This document shows, in pieces, positions 1 to 7,969 of a stretch of 64,000 nucleotides of DNA. A program made the translations under genes and the position numbers. The stretch is from Rhodocyclaceae bacterium (GTDB taxonomy: Bacteria > Pseudomonadota > Gammaproteobacteria > Burkholderiales > Rhodocyclaceae), in contig JALNXH010000007.1 in NCBI GenBank assembly GCA_023230455.1, forward strand, positions 77,142 to 141,141. Direction: 5' to 3'. The stretch's first letter is position 1; every line of letters begins with the position of its first letter. Under the pieces are notes generated by a model. It searched no databases. It had not been told where the DNA came from and saw only the letters and a list, made by a program, of their open reading frames with translations.

Positions 1-455
1 GACCGAACGTGATGCTCGGCTACTACCGGGACCCAGATGCGACGGCCCAGTCGCGCCGCTTCGGCTGGCACCACTCGGGCGATCTTGGAACGTGGGACGA
101 AGACGGCCAGTTGCTGTTCCTCGATCGCATCAAGGACATGATCAAGACCGGCGGCGAAAACGTGCCATCGCTCAAGGTGGAAGAGGTGCTGTTGCGCCAT
201 CCTGCCGTGCGCAACGCCGCGGTGGTCGGCCTGCCCCACGACCGCTGGGGTGAAGCAATCACCGCCTTTATTGTGGTCGATGCCGAACATCCGCCGTCAG
301 ACGAGGATCTGGCGATCCACTGCCGGCAGCACCTTGGCGGTTTCGAGCTGCCCAAGGGATTTATCCGGCTGGAGGCGCTGCCGGTGACATCCACCGGAAA
401 GATTCAGAAGTTCCAGTTGCGGCAATGCCATCTGGAGTATTACGCACGGGCTTAA
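1..455 (+). CDS. Acyl-CoA synthetase (AMP-binding), C-terminal fragment
   Basis: Only the last ~150 residues lie in the window; the reading frame is open to the left edge, so the gene starts upstream. The fragment is the C-terminal part of an ANL-superfamily adenylate-forming ligase, which activates a carboxylic acid with ATP and CoA. Visible are the GDLG...DGQLLFLDRIKDMI hinge/core motif, the GGENV loop, and near the end the STGKIQK segment that supplies the catalytic lysine of the adenylation step. The substrate cannot be read from this part. The next gene starts 56 bp downstream but is a secreted protein, so a shared operon is possible but not evident. Confidence 0.9.
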   Translation, partial: PNVMLGYYRDPDATAQSRRFGWHHSGDLGTWDEDGQLLFLDRIKDMIKTGGENVPSLKVEEVLLRHPAVRNAAVVGLPHDRWGEAITAFIVVDAEHPPSDEDLAIHCRQHLGGFELPKGFIRLEALPVTSTGKIQKFQLRQCHLEYYARA

Positions 456-511
456 AAACGCGCCCCGATGGCAAACCGCAGGGCAGCAATGACGACGAGG
501 AGAGCTGGACC

Positions 512-2218
512 ATGAAGCTGAAACAAAATCGTGCCGGCCGGATTGCCGCGGCGCTCGGCGTACTGCTGGCGACCAGCCTGCCGGCCACCGGGTTGCAAGC
601 CGCCGGGCTCCACGGCAAGGTGGTCGATACCCGCGGCGCCCCCGTTGCCGGCGCCATCGTCTCGCTGGCCAATGGCAAGGGCCGCACGGAGTCGGTATGG
701 AGCGGTGCCGACGGCAGTTTCTCGCTGGATACCGGGATGCGCGGAAAGCTTGCCCTGCGGGTGCGCAAACGCTTCTACGAGGACGCTGTCCAGCCGATGA
801 AAAGCGGCCAGCCGGTGACCATCCGCCTGGCGCAGATCACCGACCCGCAGCGGCTCTCGGACGACCACCCGGCGCTTTCGCGTTTTTCCCGCATCCAGTT
901 CGAAAGCGATGAATCCTCGCCGTTCTCGCGGCGCAATTTCACCCGCGACTGCCTGAGCTGCCATTCCCTCGGCGGCGCTTTCACCCGCACCCCGCGCCCG
1001 CCCGAGGGATGGATGCCGACGGTGCAGCGCATGCATGGCTACGTCGGCAGCCAGGACCCGGCAATGATCGATCGCCGCGCCCATCTGCTCTCCCGCGCCT
1101 TCGACGACACGCCGCTGACCTCGCGTCCGCAGATTCCCTACGACCCGCTGGTCGGTGCGAGCAAGCTCTACCAGTGGGCGCTGAACGGTTCGTCGGTGCC
1201 CCACGACGCCGAAGTGAGCGCCCGGACCGGCAAGGTATATATCTCCGACCTGTTCGCCGGCGGCGTCTTCGAACTCGATCTCGTCAGCGACAAGATGACG
1301 TTCGCCAAGGAACCCGACGACGGCATGCCGCCGGGCGGGGGATTCGCCAAGGCGGGGCTGACGCCGCCTTTCGGCCTGACCCTGCCGCACGGACCGCACA
1401 GTCTGGCCGAGGCCGAGAACGGGAAGCTCTATCTCACCGATGCAATCGGCAGCACGCTGGTGGAGTACGACCCGACAGCGAAGACCTTCAAACATTTCGA
1501 TACCGGAAAAGGCACCCTCTATCCTCACACCGTGCGCATCGCCGCCGACGGCATCGTCTGGTTCACCCTCTTCGCCAGCAACCAGATCGGTCGCTTCGAT
1601 CCTGCCACGAAGGAAATGAAGGTCATCGATCTTCCGGCGCAGACCCGGAACGCCGGGTTGTTCGTCGCCCCGCTGCCGTACGGGATCGACATCAACCCCA
1701 AGGACGGCAGCATCTGGTACGCACATTTCGGCAACGACACCATCGGCCGCGTCGATCCCAAGACCTTCGAGATCAGGGAGATCGACTCTCCGGTGCATGC
1801 GCCGCGCCGGCAGCGTTTCGACGCCAGCGGTGCACTCTGGATCGCCGGCTTCGCCGACGGTGCGATTGCGCGCTTCGATCCGCAGAGCGGGCAGTCCAAG
1901 CTCTATCCACTGCCGACCTTCGCGCCCAACGAGATTCCGGCGCCCTATGCCCTGGCGGTCAACCCGTTGACCCAGGAGGTATGGGTCAACGACACCGCAC
2001 TGGACGTCGTCTGGCGCTTCCTGCCGAAAGAAGAGCGCTTCGTCGCCTACCCGCTGCCGCTCAAGGGCTCCTACACGCGGGACTTCAGTTTCACCAAGCA
2101 AGGCTGGGCCTGCTCCAGCAACAACCCATTGCCGGCGGCATCGCTGGAAGGCTTCGTTCCCGAACTGATCTGCATCGATCCGCACGGGGCGAAGGCGGCG
2201 ACGAAGAAAAAGGGGTGA
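512..2218 (+). CDS. Secreted c-heme / streptogramin-lyase-like beta-propeller protein
   Basis: 568 residues. The ATG at 512 was chosen over the longer frame because it follows a GACGAGGAGAG ribosome-binding region and gives a clean Sec signal peptide (basic start, hydrophobic stretch to about residue 25). After it comes a carboxypeptidase-regulatory-like beta-sandwich (about 30-100, GKVVDTRGAPVAGAIVSL), a single c-heme motif C147-L-S-C-H151, and from about 230 to the end repeated beta-propeller blades of the Vgb/streptogramin-lyase type (GSIWYAHFGNDTIGRVDP and similar repeats). The product is therefore probably periplasmic and heme-bearing. The fold is known from virginiamycin B lyase and quinoprotein-like propellers, but its substrate is unknown. 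It is followed 3 bp later by the DUF1566 gene, suggesting co-translation. Confidence 0.72.
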   Translation: MKLKQNRAGRIAAALGVLLATSLPATGLQAAGLHGKVVDTRGAPVAGAIVSLANGKGRTESVWSGADGSFSLDTGMRGKLALRVRKRFYEDAVQPMKSGQPVTIRLAQITDPQRLSDDHPALSRFSRIQFESDESSPFSRRNFTRDCLSCHSLGGAFTRTPRPPEGWMPTVQRMHGYVGSQDPAMIDRRAHLLSRAFDDTPLTSRPQIPYDPLVGASKLYQWALNGSSVPHDAEVSARTGKVYISDLFAGGVFELDLVSDKMTFAKEPDDGMPPGGGFAKAGLTPPFGLTLPHGPHSLAEAENGKLYLTDAIGSTLVEYDPTAKTFKHFDTGKGTLYPHTVRIAADGIVWFTLFASNQIGRFDPATKEMKVIDLPAQTRNAGLFVAPLPYGIDINPKDGSIWYAHFGNDTIGRVDPKTFEIREIDSPVHAPRRQRFDASGALWIAGFADGAIARFDPQSGQSKLYPLPTFAPNEIPAPYALAVNPLTQEVWVNDTALDVVWRFLPKEERFVAYPLPLKGSYTRDFSFTKQGWACSSNNPLPAASLEGFVPELICIDPHGAKAATKKKG

Positions 2219-2221
2219 AGC

Positions 2222-2851
2222 GTGAGGCGCTTCCTGCTTGTCCGCTGGGCGGCCATTGCCGCAACGGGATTCGTGACGGCCGCTAGCGCGGGCGCCGCAC
2301 CACTGCCGGCGTTCACTCGGATCGACGCGGACGGCAATGAAATGGCCGCAAACGGGCCGTTGCGACCGGGCTCGCGTCCCGGCCAGTGGGCATGTACCCG
2401 CGACAATCGCAGTGGCCTGACCTGGGAGATCAAGACCGACGATCGGGAACTGCGCGACCGCCAGTGGAGCTTCACCCCCTACCTCGCGGAATGGGAAGCA
2501 CAGGGCGTGATCCGCGGTTATCGGGATCGAACCAGCGGTCGCTGCGACCGCACGCGGATGGCGGAAGGATCGTGCAATACCGGCGCCTACATCGCCGCGG
2601 TCAACGCGCTGAAGCTGTGCGGCCATTCGGATTGGAGGTTGCCGACCGTCAAGGAACTGCTGGCGGTCACGGCCCACCGGGGAACGGAGGAGGGCCGTCG
2701 TGTTCCGGCCCTCCCCGTACCGCTCCCCGGCTGGTACTGGACGGGAACGATCGAAGCCGACGGCATCCCGTTCCAGCGCGTGATGTTGCTCGAACCCGGC
2801 GGCACGGCACGGCTCTTCGACGGCACCTATCACGTCTGGCTGGTCAGGTAG
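2222..2851 (+). CDS. Secreted DUF1566-domain protein
   Basis: 209 residues from a GTG at 2222, three bases after the preceding stop. The first ~27 residues form a signal peptide ending near AGAAPLPAF, so the mature protein should be exported. The rest matches the DUF1566 (Lcl C-terminal) pattern: a DNRSGLTWEIK opening, a conserved cysteine-containing stretch and the hallmark CGHSDWRLPTVKELL. The family's biochemical role is not established; members are often cell-surface or periplasmic. Tight spacing to the heme/propeller gene implies the two work together outside the cytoplasm. Confidence 0.7.
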   Translation: MRRFLLVRWAAIAATGFVTAASAGAAPLPAFTRIDADGNEMAANGPLRPGSRPGQWACTRDNRSGLTWEIKTDDRELRDRQWSFTPYLAEWEAQGVIRGYRDRTSGRCDRTRMAEGSCNTGAYIAAVNALKLCGHSDWRLPTVKELLAVTAHRGTEEGRRVPALPVPLPGWYWTGTIEADGIPFQRVMLLEPGGTARLFDGTYHVWLVR

Positions 2852-2905
2852 TACAGATGCAACCCAGGAAATTCACACGCATTCATTCACCGAGGAGAAA
2901 CACGC

Positions 2906-3664
2906 ATGCTCAAGGATAAAGTCATCATCGTCACCGGTGCAGGTTCCGGCATCGGCCGCGCCGCATCGATCATCTTCGCCAGGGCCGGGGCCAAGGTTCT
3001 GGCGACGGACTACAACGAGGCCGCAGTGCAGGAGACTGCGGCCCTGGTCGGGAAGGCCGGCGGCACCGCCAAGGCGATGCAGGTGGATGTTTCGAAGGAA
3101 GCCGATGTCATCGCCATGGTGGACTTCGCCGTCAAGAGCTTCGGCCGCCTCGATGGCGCCTTCAACAACGCGGGAGTGCCGATGCACGGCAAGCGGGTGG
3201 ATGAATTGAGCGAAGGCGAATGGGACAGGGTGCTCGACATCAACCTCAAGGGTGTCTTCTTCTGCATGAAGTACGAGACTCTGGCGATGAGCAAGAGCGG
3301 CGGCGGCGCCATCGTCAATACCGCATCGGCCAACGGCCTGGTGGGCAATCCGAACTCGGTGGAATACATCGCCTCGAAGCACGGCGTCGTCGGTATCACC
3401 CGCGGTGCCGCCTGCGACGCAGCGGTGACCAAGGTCCGCGTCAATGCGGTGCTGCCCGGCGTGATCAAGACGGCCATGGTCAACGACCTGCTGGTGAACC
3501 CTGAAATGAAAGACTTCTTCGATACCACCCTGGCCCGCCACACCGTCGGCCGCCTCGGCGAGCCGGAAGACATCGGCTATGCCGCCAAATGGCTGCTGTC
3601 GGACGAGGCGTCCTTCATGAACGGGGCGGCGGTCTGCGTTGACGGCGGGTATACGGCGCGCTGA
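2906..3664 (+). CDS. SDR family NAD(P)-dependent oxidoreductase
   Basis: 252 residues, the usual length for a classical short-chain dehydrogenase. The ATG at 2906 follows a CGAGGAGAAAC ribosome-binding site. The N-terminus carries the cofactor-binding TGAGSGIG motif, the NNAG motif is present, and the active site is complete: Ser in NTASANGL and Y-x-x-x-K in YIASKHG. The C-terminus ends in the common VDGGYTAR. The family oxidises alcohols or reduces ketones with NAD(P)(H); several close relatives act on hydroxysteroids or hydroxyacyl-CoAs. The substrate cannot be assigned. A strong hairpin follows the stop. Confidence 0.88.
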   Translation: MLKDKVIIVTGAGSGIGRAASIIFARAGAKVLATDYNEAAVQETAALVGKAGGTAKAMQVDVSKEADVIAMVDFAVKSFGRLDGAFNNAGVPMHGKRVDELSEGEWDRVLDINLKGVFFCMKYETLAMSKSGGGAIVNTASANGLVGNPNSVEYIASKHGVVGITRGAACDAAVTKVRVNAVLPGVIKTAMVNDLLVNPEMKDFFDTTLARHTVGRLGEPEDIGYAAKWLLSDEASFMNGAAVCVDGGYTAR

Positions 3665-3675
3665 GCGGAGATACG

Positions 3676-3703
3676 CGCGATTGCCGCCGCCGCGGCAATC
3701 GCG
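3676..3703. terminator. Bidirectional hairpin between SDR and AraC gene
   Basis: A perfect 12-bp stem (CGCGATTGCCGC paired with GCGGCAATCGCG) with a 4-base loop sits between two convergent genes. There is no clear T tract on either side, so it is a stem-only candidate, but position and strength fit a shared terminator or mRNA 3' protector. Confidence 0.6.
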
Positions 3704-3709
3704 GCCCAG

Positions 3710-4537
3710 CTAGCGGGCGTCGAATCCGGTCACCAGCCGCAGCCGCCGCGCCCCGGCAAACATGTCCCGGGGCTTCAAGCCGAAGACGTGGCGGATCGTA
3801 TTGCTGAAATGGGAACCGCCCGGATAGCCGATCTTCAGCGCAATCTCGGTCAGATTCGCTTCCTGATTCACATAGCGCAACATGGTGCGCGCGCGTTTCC
3901 ATGCCTTGAAGCGCCGGAACGGCACCCCGGTCTCGCTGCGAAACAAATGCAGGAAGCGGGAAAAAGACAGGGCGCTATCGTCGGCGCAACGCTCTGCATG
4001 GAAGTGGGTGGTCGGATCCTCGCGGATTCGCTCGACCACGGCGGCAATGCGCGGATCGAGGCGGCGGCGCGGGATGGACGCGCCGAAGAGCGGCGTGTCG
4101 ATATCCAGATCGAGCAGGATATCGCCCGCCTCACCAGCCGCCAGCCGGGCATAGAGCGCCCTGATGCGCATCGCGAGATGCTCCAGTGCCTCTGCCGCGT
4201 CGGGCCCGTCCCCCAGCCACGGCAGCGCCGCGATATCGATCAGTTCGGGTTCCAGGTTGAGGATGCCGATGCAGGGGTCCGACGACACGATGCGATGGGG
4301 GACATAGGGCGCGACCGCCGCGCACGTGCCGACGAGGGTGCGGCCGTCGTCAAAACAAACGGAAAGCGGCCCGTCGAAGGAAACGTAGACGGTAACTGAG
4401 CCGAGCAGCGACATCGAACGGAGTCCGAGCAGGCCGCAATAAAAGATGCGGTCGTCGGTCATCACCATCACGCGCTGGGCGCTGCGACCCAGGCCGGGCA
4501 GCGAGTTACATCCGGGGAGGCGGTTCAGGTTGCCCAT
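3710..4537 (-). CDS. AraC/XylS-family transcriptional regulator
   Basis: 275 residues from the ATG at 4537; a GTG at 4579 would add 14 residues. The C-terminal ~100 residues are a double helix-turn-helix AraC DNA-binding domain, with the signature around KIGYPGGSHFSNTIRHVFGLKP. The N-terminal part is a cupin-like sensor (SFDGPLSVCFDDG). The ATG begins one base after the TAG of a 39-codon ORF, which suggests translational coupling. The regulator faces away from a TetR gene and lies beside catabolic genes, so a role as their effector-responsive regulator is plausible but unproven. Confidence 0.85.
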   Translation of the reverse strand: MGNLNRLPGCNSLPGLGRSAQRVMVMTDDRIFYCGLLGLRSMSLLGSVTVYVSFDGPLSVCFDDGRTLVGTCAAVAPYVPHRIVSSDPCIGILNLEPELIDIAALPWLGDGPDAAEALEHLAMRIRALYARLAAGEAGDILLDLDIDTPLFGASIPRRRLDPRIAAVVERIREDPTTHFHAERCADDSALSFSRFLHLFRSETGVPFRRFKAWKRARTMLRYVNQEANLTEIALKIGYPGGSHFSNTIRHVFGLKPRDMFAGARRLRLVTGFDAR

Positions 4538-4538
4538 G

Positions 4539-4658
4539 CTACGCACCGATTCCGGCGAGGAAGCCGAACAGCGCCGCACTCTGCGGACGCGCGCCGCTGT
4601 TTTCGATCAGCCCGTGCAGACAGTCGGAGCAATCGGCTTCGACATCGAGAAATCCCAT
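4539..4658 (-). CDS. Small ORF (39 aa) coupled to the AraC gene
   Basis: A 39-codon reading frame with a strong Shine-Dalgarno sequence (AGGAGGAAGC directly before its ATG at 4658), better than anything in front of the AraC gene itself. Its TAG ends one base before the AraC ATG. The peptide has a CSDC pair near residues 10-13, an acidic N-terminal half and a hydrophobic C-terminal end (LFGFLAGIGA). No homologue is recognised. It could be a leader peptide that controls AraC translation or a real microprotein. It is too short for default gene callers. Confidence 0.45.
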   Translation of the reverse strand: MGFLDVEADCSDCLHGLIENSGARPQSAALFGFLAGIGA

Positions 4659-4750
4659 GCTTCCTCCTCAATTCCGTTTTTCGACCGTACGATCCGCACG
4701 CCGGGGCACGAACCGAGTGGGCCGGATTTCGATCCGCTATTTTTCTTCGA

Positions 4751-4766
4751 TTATATTTGGATATAA
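4751..4766. promoter_or_regulatory. Candidate operator, dyad 1
   Basis: TTATAT-TTGG-ATATAA: perfect 6-bp inverted arms around a 4-base centre. It is repeated almost identically 26 bp further on (14 of 16 bases). The paired arrangement between two regulator genes suggests an operator for the TetR or AraC protein. Confidence 0.45.
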
Positions 4767-4776
4767 ATTTATATAT

Positions 4777-4792
4777 TTATATTTGAGTATAA
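4777..4792. promoter_or_regulatory. Candidate operator, dyad 2
   Basis: TTATAT-TTGA-GTATAA: second copy of the upstream dyad with one arm mismatch. The 26-bp spacing is about two and a half helical turns, so bound dimers would sit on opposite faces. A separate 14-bp perfect palindrome, ATATAAATTTATAT, lies between the two at 4761-4774 and overlaps the first. Confidence 0.4.
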
Positions 4793-4930
4793 CTTTTTAC
4801 AAGGTCGATCCGGCGCTTCGCGAAAACCATGGAACATGGCGCCACGCTGACCGCGCTATGATCCTGCCTCGATGAACAACAATACAACGCCAGGGCAGGC
4901 TTCAGGCCCAGGAAACACGCGGAAATCCAT

Positions 4931-5602
4931 ATGGTGAGAGAAGAACGAAAGGAAGCGCGGCGCCAACGCACGCTCAATGCGGCCGCCACGCTGATACGAG
5001 AGACGGGAAGCACCGATTTCTCGATGGTGATCCTGGCCGGCAAGGCCAAGTTGAGCCCCGCCACGCCTTACAACCTGTTTGGCTCGAAGGGCGCCATCCT
5101 GTATGCGCTGCTCAATCGCTGCCTCGACGAAATTTCCGGTGGCGCGGAGAAAGCCATCGCACATCGCTCCCCGTTCCTGCGCGCCATACGCGCCGCCGCG
5201 TGGGGCGCGAGTTTTTTCGTCTCCGATCCCGACTTTTACCGGCCCCTGTACCGCTTTTTGCTCGGTGTCGAAGACCCGGTGTATCGCCCCGCCTACATGG
5301 ACCGCTCGCTGGAATATTGGAAGTTCGCGCTGGCCGAAATGGATAGCGGCGCCGTGGCCCTGCCGAAGGAAGTCGATAACGATGCGCTGGCCCGGCAGCT
5401 GCTAATCCAATTCACCGGGGCGCTGGATCTGTGGGTGCAGAAGGAACTCGACGATCGTGAGTTCGTCGCCCAGATAGGCTACGGGGCGGGATTGATCCTG
5501 CTCGGCATCGCTTCGGACGAGCACCGCGAAGCCATCCTGAAAAACATGCGGGCACAACGCAAGCAATTGCCGAAAGCGTTTTCCTTCGCGCAAGCGAAAT
5601 AA
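4931..5602 (+). CDS. TetR-family transcriptional regulator
   Basis: 223 residues, typical TetR size. The N-terminal ~50 residues form the DNA-binding helix-turn-helix: AATLIRETGSTDFSMVILAGKAKLSPATPYNLFGSKGAILYALL is read as helices 1-4, with TPYNLFGSK as the recognition helix. The rest is helical ligand-binding domain without an assignable effector. It is transcribed away from the AraC gene and converges on a damaged SDR gene. Probable repressor, perhaps of itself and of neighbouring CoA-catabolic genes via the dyads in the upstream spacer. Confidence 0.88.
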   Translation: MVREERKEARRQRTLNAAATLIRETGSTDFSMVILAGKAKLSPATPYNLFGSKGAILYALLNRCLDEISGGAEKAIAHRSPFLRAIRAAAWGASFFVSDPDFYRPLYRFLLGVEDPVYRPAYMDRSLEYWKFALAEMDSGAVALPKEVDNDALARQLLIQFTGALDLWVQKELDDREFVAQIGYGAGLILLGIASDEHREAILKNMRAQRKQLPKAFSFAQAK

Positions 5603-5653
5603 GTGCGGCTACACCGGGCGCACCCCGGCCTTCGAGCCGGAATGCGCGCTCCG

Positions 5654-6148
5654 TCAAGCCGACAGACCGCCATCGACCATGAGGTGCTGGCCCGAAATGT
5701 AGCTGGCCTTCGCCGACGCGAGGAAGGCGATGGCTTCGGCGACTTCCTCGCACTGCGCCAGACGGTGCAGAGGGGTTGCCTCGACGGCCAGGTCGAGAAT
5801 CTTTTTGGTGCCCGGAAAGTCGAGCATCGGCATGGTTTCGAACACCAGGCCGCCCGCCGAAACGACGGTATGGATACGACCGAATTCGGCCAGCGCCGCG
5901 CTCACCAGTTTGGCGATCGAGGCCCGGTCGGTGACGTCGCAAGGCATTGCGGCCGCCTTGCGGCCCAGCTTGCGGATGTCGGCGACCACGTCCTCCGCCG
6001 GCTTGGCGCGCGAATGATAAGTGGCCACCACATTGCTCCCGCGTTCGGCCATCAGGCCGGCGGTCGCCTGTCCGAGACCGCCGGATGCACCGAAGACGAT
6101 GGCGCAACCATCGCTGGGAAAATCGGGACTTGCTACACCGTATGCCAT
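5654..6148 (-). pseudogene. SDR gene with internal in-frame deletion
   Basis: 164 residues against about 250 for the family. The N-terminus is a normal SDR Rossmann start (IVFGASGGLGQATAGL) and the C-terminus a normal SDR end (PLHRLAQCEEVAEAIAFLASA...VDGGLSA). Between them VVSAGG runs straight into LVFETMPMLDFPG, so about 85 residues including the catalytic Ser, Tyr and Lys are absent while the frame is kept. The protein cannot do classical SDR chemistry. It may be a decayed gene, or a retained cofactor-binding protein. It lies 131 bp beyond the start of the acyl-CoA ligase stop, on the same strand. Confidence 0.75.
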
Positions 6149-6279
6149 GTTGCATTCTCCTCGTCGTCTGCCGCGTTATCGGCTGCCGAACCCGGCAACC
6201 GTGAATTCCTGTTTCGCCCTGGTCACCGAAACTGCTGCGGCCGTGATGCGTTTGTCACCCCGGCAGCGGAAATTCGTGA

Positions 6280-7794
6280 TTAGCGCTCCGCCCCTTCACG
6301 CAAGCGGTTCTTCAGCACTTTGCCGGTCGGGTTGCGCGGCAGCGCGTCTACCAACCGCAGTTCCTGCGGCAGTTTGTAGCGCGCCAGCCGCTCGGCGCCA
6401 TAGGCCCGCAACTCTTCCAGAGTGATGCTGGCACCGGGCTTCAGGGCGGCGACGGCCACCACCCGCTCACCCCAGCGCTCGTCGGGAGCGCCAATGACGG
6501 CGATCTCGGCAATCGCCGGATGGCCGAACAGCGCGCTTTCCACTTCGGCCGGATAGACGTTCTCGCCGCCGCTGATCACCATGTCCTTCAAGCGGTCGCA
6601 GAGGAACAGGTAGCCCTCGGCGTCTACATAGCCGACGTCGCCGGTATGGAACCAGCCGTCGGCGTCAAACACCGCCGCGGTGGCTTCGGGCCGGTTCCAG
6701 TAGCCCTTCATCACGTTGGCACCGCGGACGCAGACCTCGCCCTTGACATGGGGGACCAGGATCGGCGCTCCCGAGTAGTCCTTGAGCATGAATTCGGTCA
6801 GGATCGGCCCGTTGCCGCATGAGCCGAGCTTGTCCAGCGAGCGGGCCGGATCGAGGAAGGCGATCATCGTCGTCGTCTCGGTCATGCCGTAGCCCTGATG
6901 TACGGGAATGCCGCGCCCGGCATAGAGCCGCAGTAGCGGTTCGGGCATCGGCGCACCGCCGACAGCGATCAATCGCAGGCTGGAAAGGTCCGCAGACGGA
7001 AACGCCGCGTGCTGGCTCATGAACAGCAGCATGGCCGGCACAGCGAAGCCGACACTGACCCGGTAATGCTCAATGGCGCGCATCTGCTCCAACGGATCGA
7101 AGGCCTTCTGCAACACCAGGTGGCCGCCGGCCGCCAGGATCGGCAGGGTGATCACGCACAAGCCGCCGACGTGAAAAAGCGGCGCGTTGTTGAGCGCGAC
7201 ATCGGTCGATACGCAATCGAACACCAGATGGGCATTCATGTTGTTCGCCCAGAAGTTCGCGTGGCTCAACATCGCGCCCTTGGGGTTGCCGGTGGTGCCC
7301 GAGGTGTAGATGATTGTGGCGACCGATTCGGGATCCACGGTGGCGGCGGCCTGCGGCCCGGCCGTTGCCATCAAATCCTCGACCGATTCCCAGCCTGCGG
7401 CGGCCTGTCCTGCGCCCAGATACTCCTGGCAGCAAAGCTTCGGCCGGATTGCCCGTACGCTGTCCGTGTGTTCGCTGCCGACCAGAAGCGTATGTACGCC
7501 CGCATCGTTGACGGCGAATTCGATCTCCGGCCCGCTGAGGCGGAAGTTCAACGGAACAAAGATTGCTCCCAGCCGTGCTGTGGCGAAGAGGGCAACGAGG
7601 AACAGCGGATGGTTGAAACCGAGATAGCCGACGCGGTCCCCGGGCCGGATGCCGCGTTGCGCAAGGACCGCAGACAAGCGCTCGATGCGCTGCTGGAGTT
7701 CGCCGTACGACCAGGTCACGCCATCGCACGTCAGCGCCGGACGGCCCGGGCCTCGCGCCGCCCGTCTGTACAACCATTCTGCCAAACCAATCAT
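6280..7794 (-). CDS. Acyl-CoA synthetase (long-chain fatty-acid-CoA-ligase type)
   Basis: 504 residues, full length for the family. It has the ATP P-loop TIIYTSGTTGNPKGAML, the YGMTETTTM A5 motif, the GDVGYVDAEGYLFLCDRLKD hinge, and the C-terminal NPTGKVLK with the catalytic lysine. It converts a carboxylic acid to its acyl-CoA through an acyl-adenylate in the cytoplasm. Divergent to the acyl-CoA dehydrogenase gene, so acid activation and first oxidation are likely co-controlled from the shared spacer. Chain length or ring preference cannot be read from the sequence. Confidence 0.92.
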   Translation of the reverse strand: MIGLAEWLYRRAARGPGRPALTCDGVTWSYGELQQRIERLSAVLAQRGIRPGDRVGYLGFNHPLFLVALFATARLGAIFVPLNFRLSGPEIEFAVNDAGVHTLLVGSEHTDSVRAIRPKLCCQEYLGAGQAAAGWESVEDLMATAGPQAAATVDPESVATIIYTSGTTGNPKGAMLSHANFWANNMNAHLVFDCVSTDVALNNAPLFHVGGLCVITLPILAAGGHLVLQKAFDPLEQMRAIEHYRVSVGFAVPAMLLFMSQHAAFPSADLSSLRLIAVGGAPMPEPLLRLYAGRGIPVHQGYGMTETTTMIAFLDPARSLDKLGSCGNGPILTEFMLKDYSGAPILVPHVKGEVCVRGANVMKGYWNRPEATAAVFDADGWFHTGDVGYVDAEGYLFLCDRLKDMVISGGENVYPAEVESALFGHPAIAEIAVIGAPDERWGERVVAVAALKPGASITLEELRAYGAERLARYKLPQELRLVDALPRNPTGKVLKNRLREGAER

Positions 7795-7969
7795 TCGCCC
7801 CTCCCCGAAAAAAACCCTCGATGCGAGTCGCCGGCGTCACGTTACCGCCAACAGCTGCCCGCCGTCTTTCACAAACTGGTCATCAAAAGCGATAGCCAGT
7901 TCATGAAAGACCCTCTCACGCGTCGGCGGTATGCTGGTTTCAACCCATACGGATTCCAGGACTTCCACC
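7795..7969. promoter_or_regulatory. Divergent spacer, ligase / acyl-CoA dehydrogenase
   Basis: 175 bp separating two divergently transcribed catabolic genes; it must hold both promoters. No clear -35/-10 or dyad stands out by eye. Confidence 0.4.

Larger units (their letters stand above)
4659..4930. promoter_or_regulatory. AT-rich divergent control region between AraC and TetR genes
   Basis: This 272-bp spacer between the AraC-side small ORF and the TetR gene contains a block at about 4738-4800 made almost only of A and T, in sharp contrast to the GC-rich surroundings. The two dyads annotated separately lie in it. Such blocks commonly hold promoters, regulator operators and nucleoid-protein sites; no exact -35/-10 pair is assigned. 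Confidence 0.6.

Noticed and set aside
452..2833. 793-codon open frame on the minus strand
   Set aside because: Opposite the heme/propeller and DUF1566 genes; it mirrors their GC-rich third positions and has no start context or family features.
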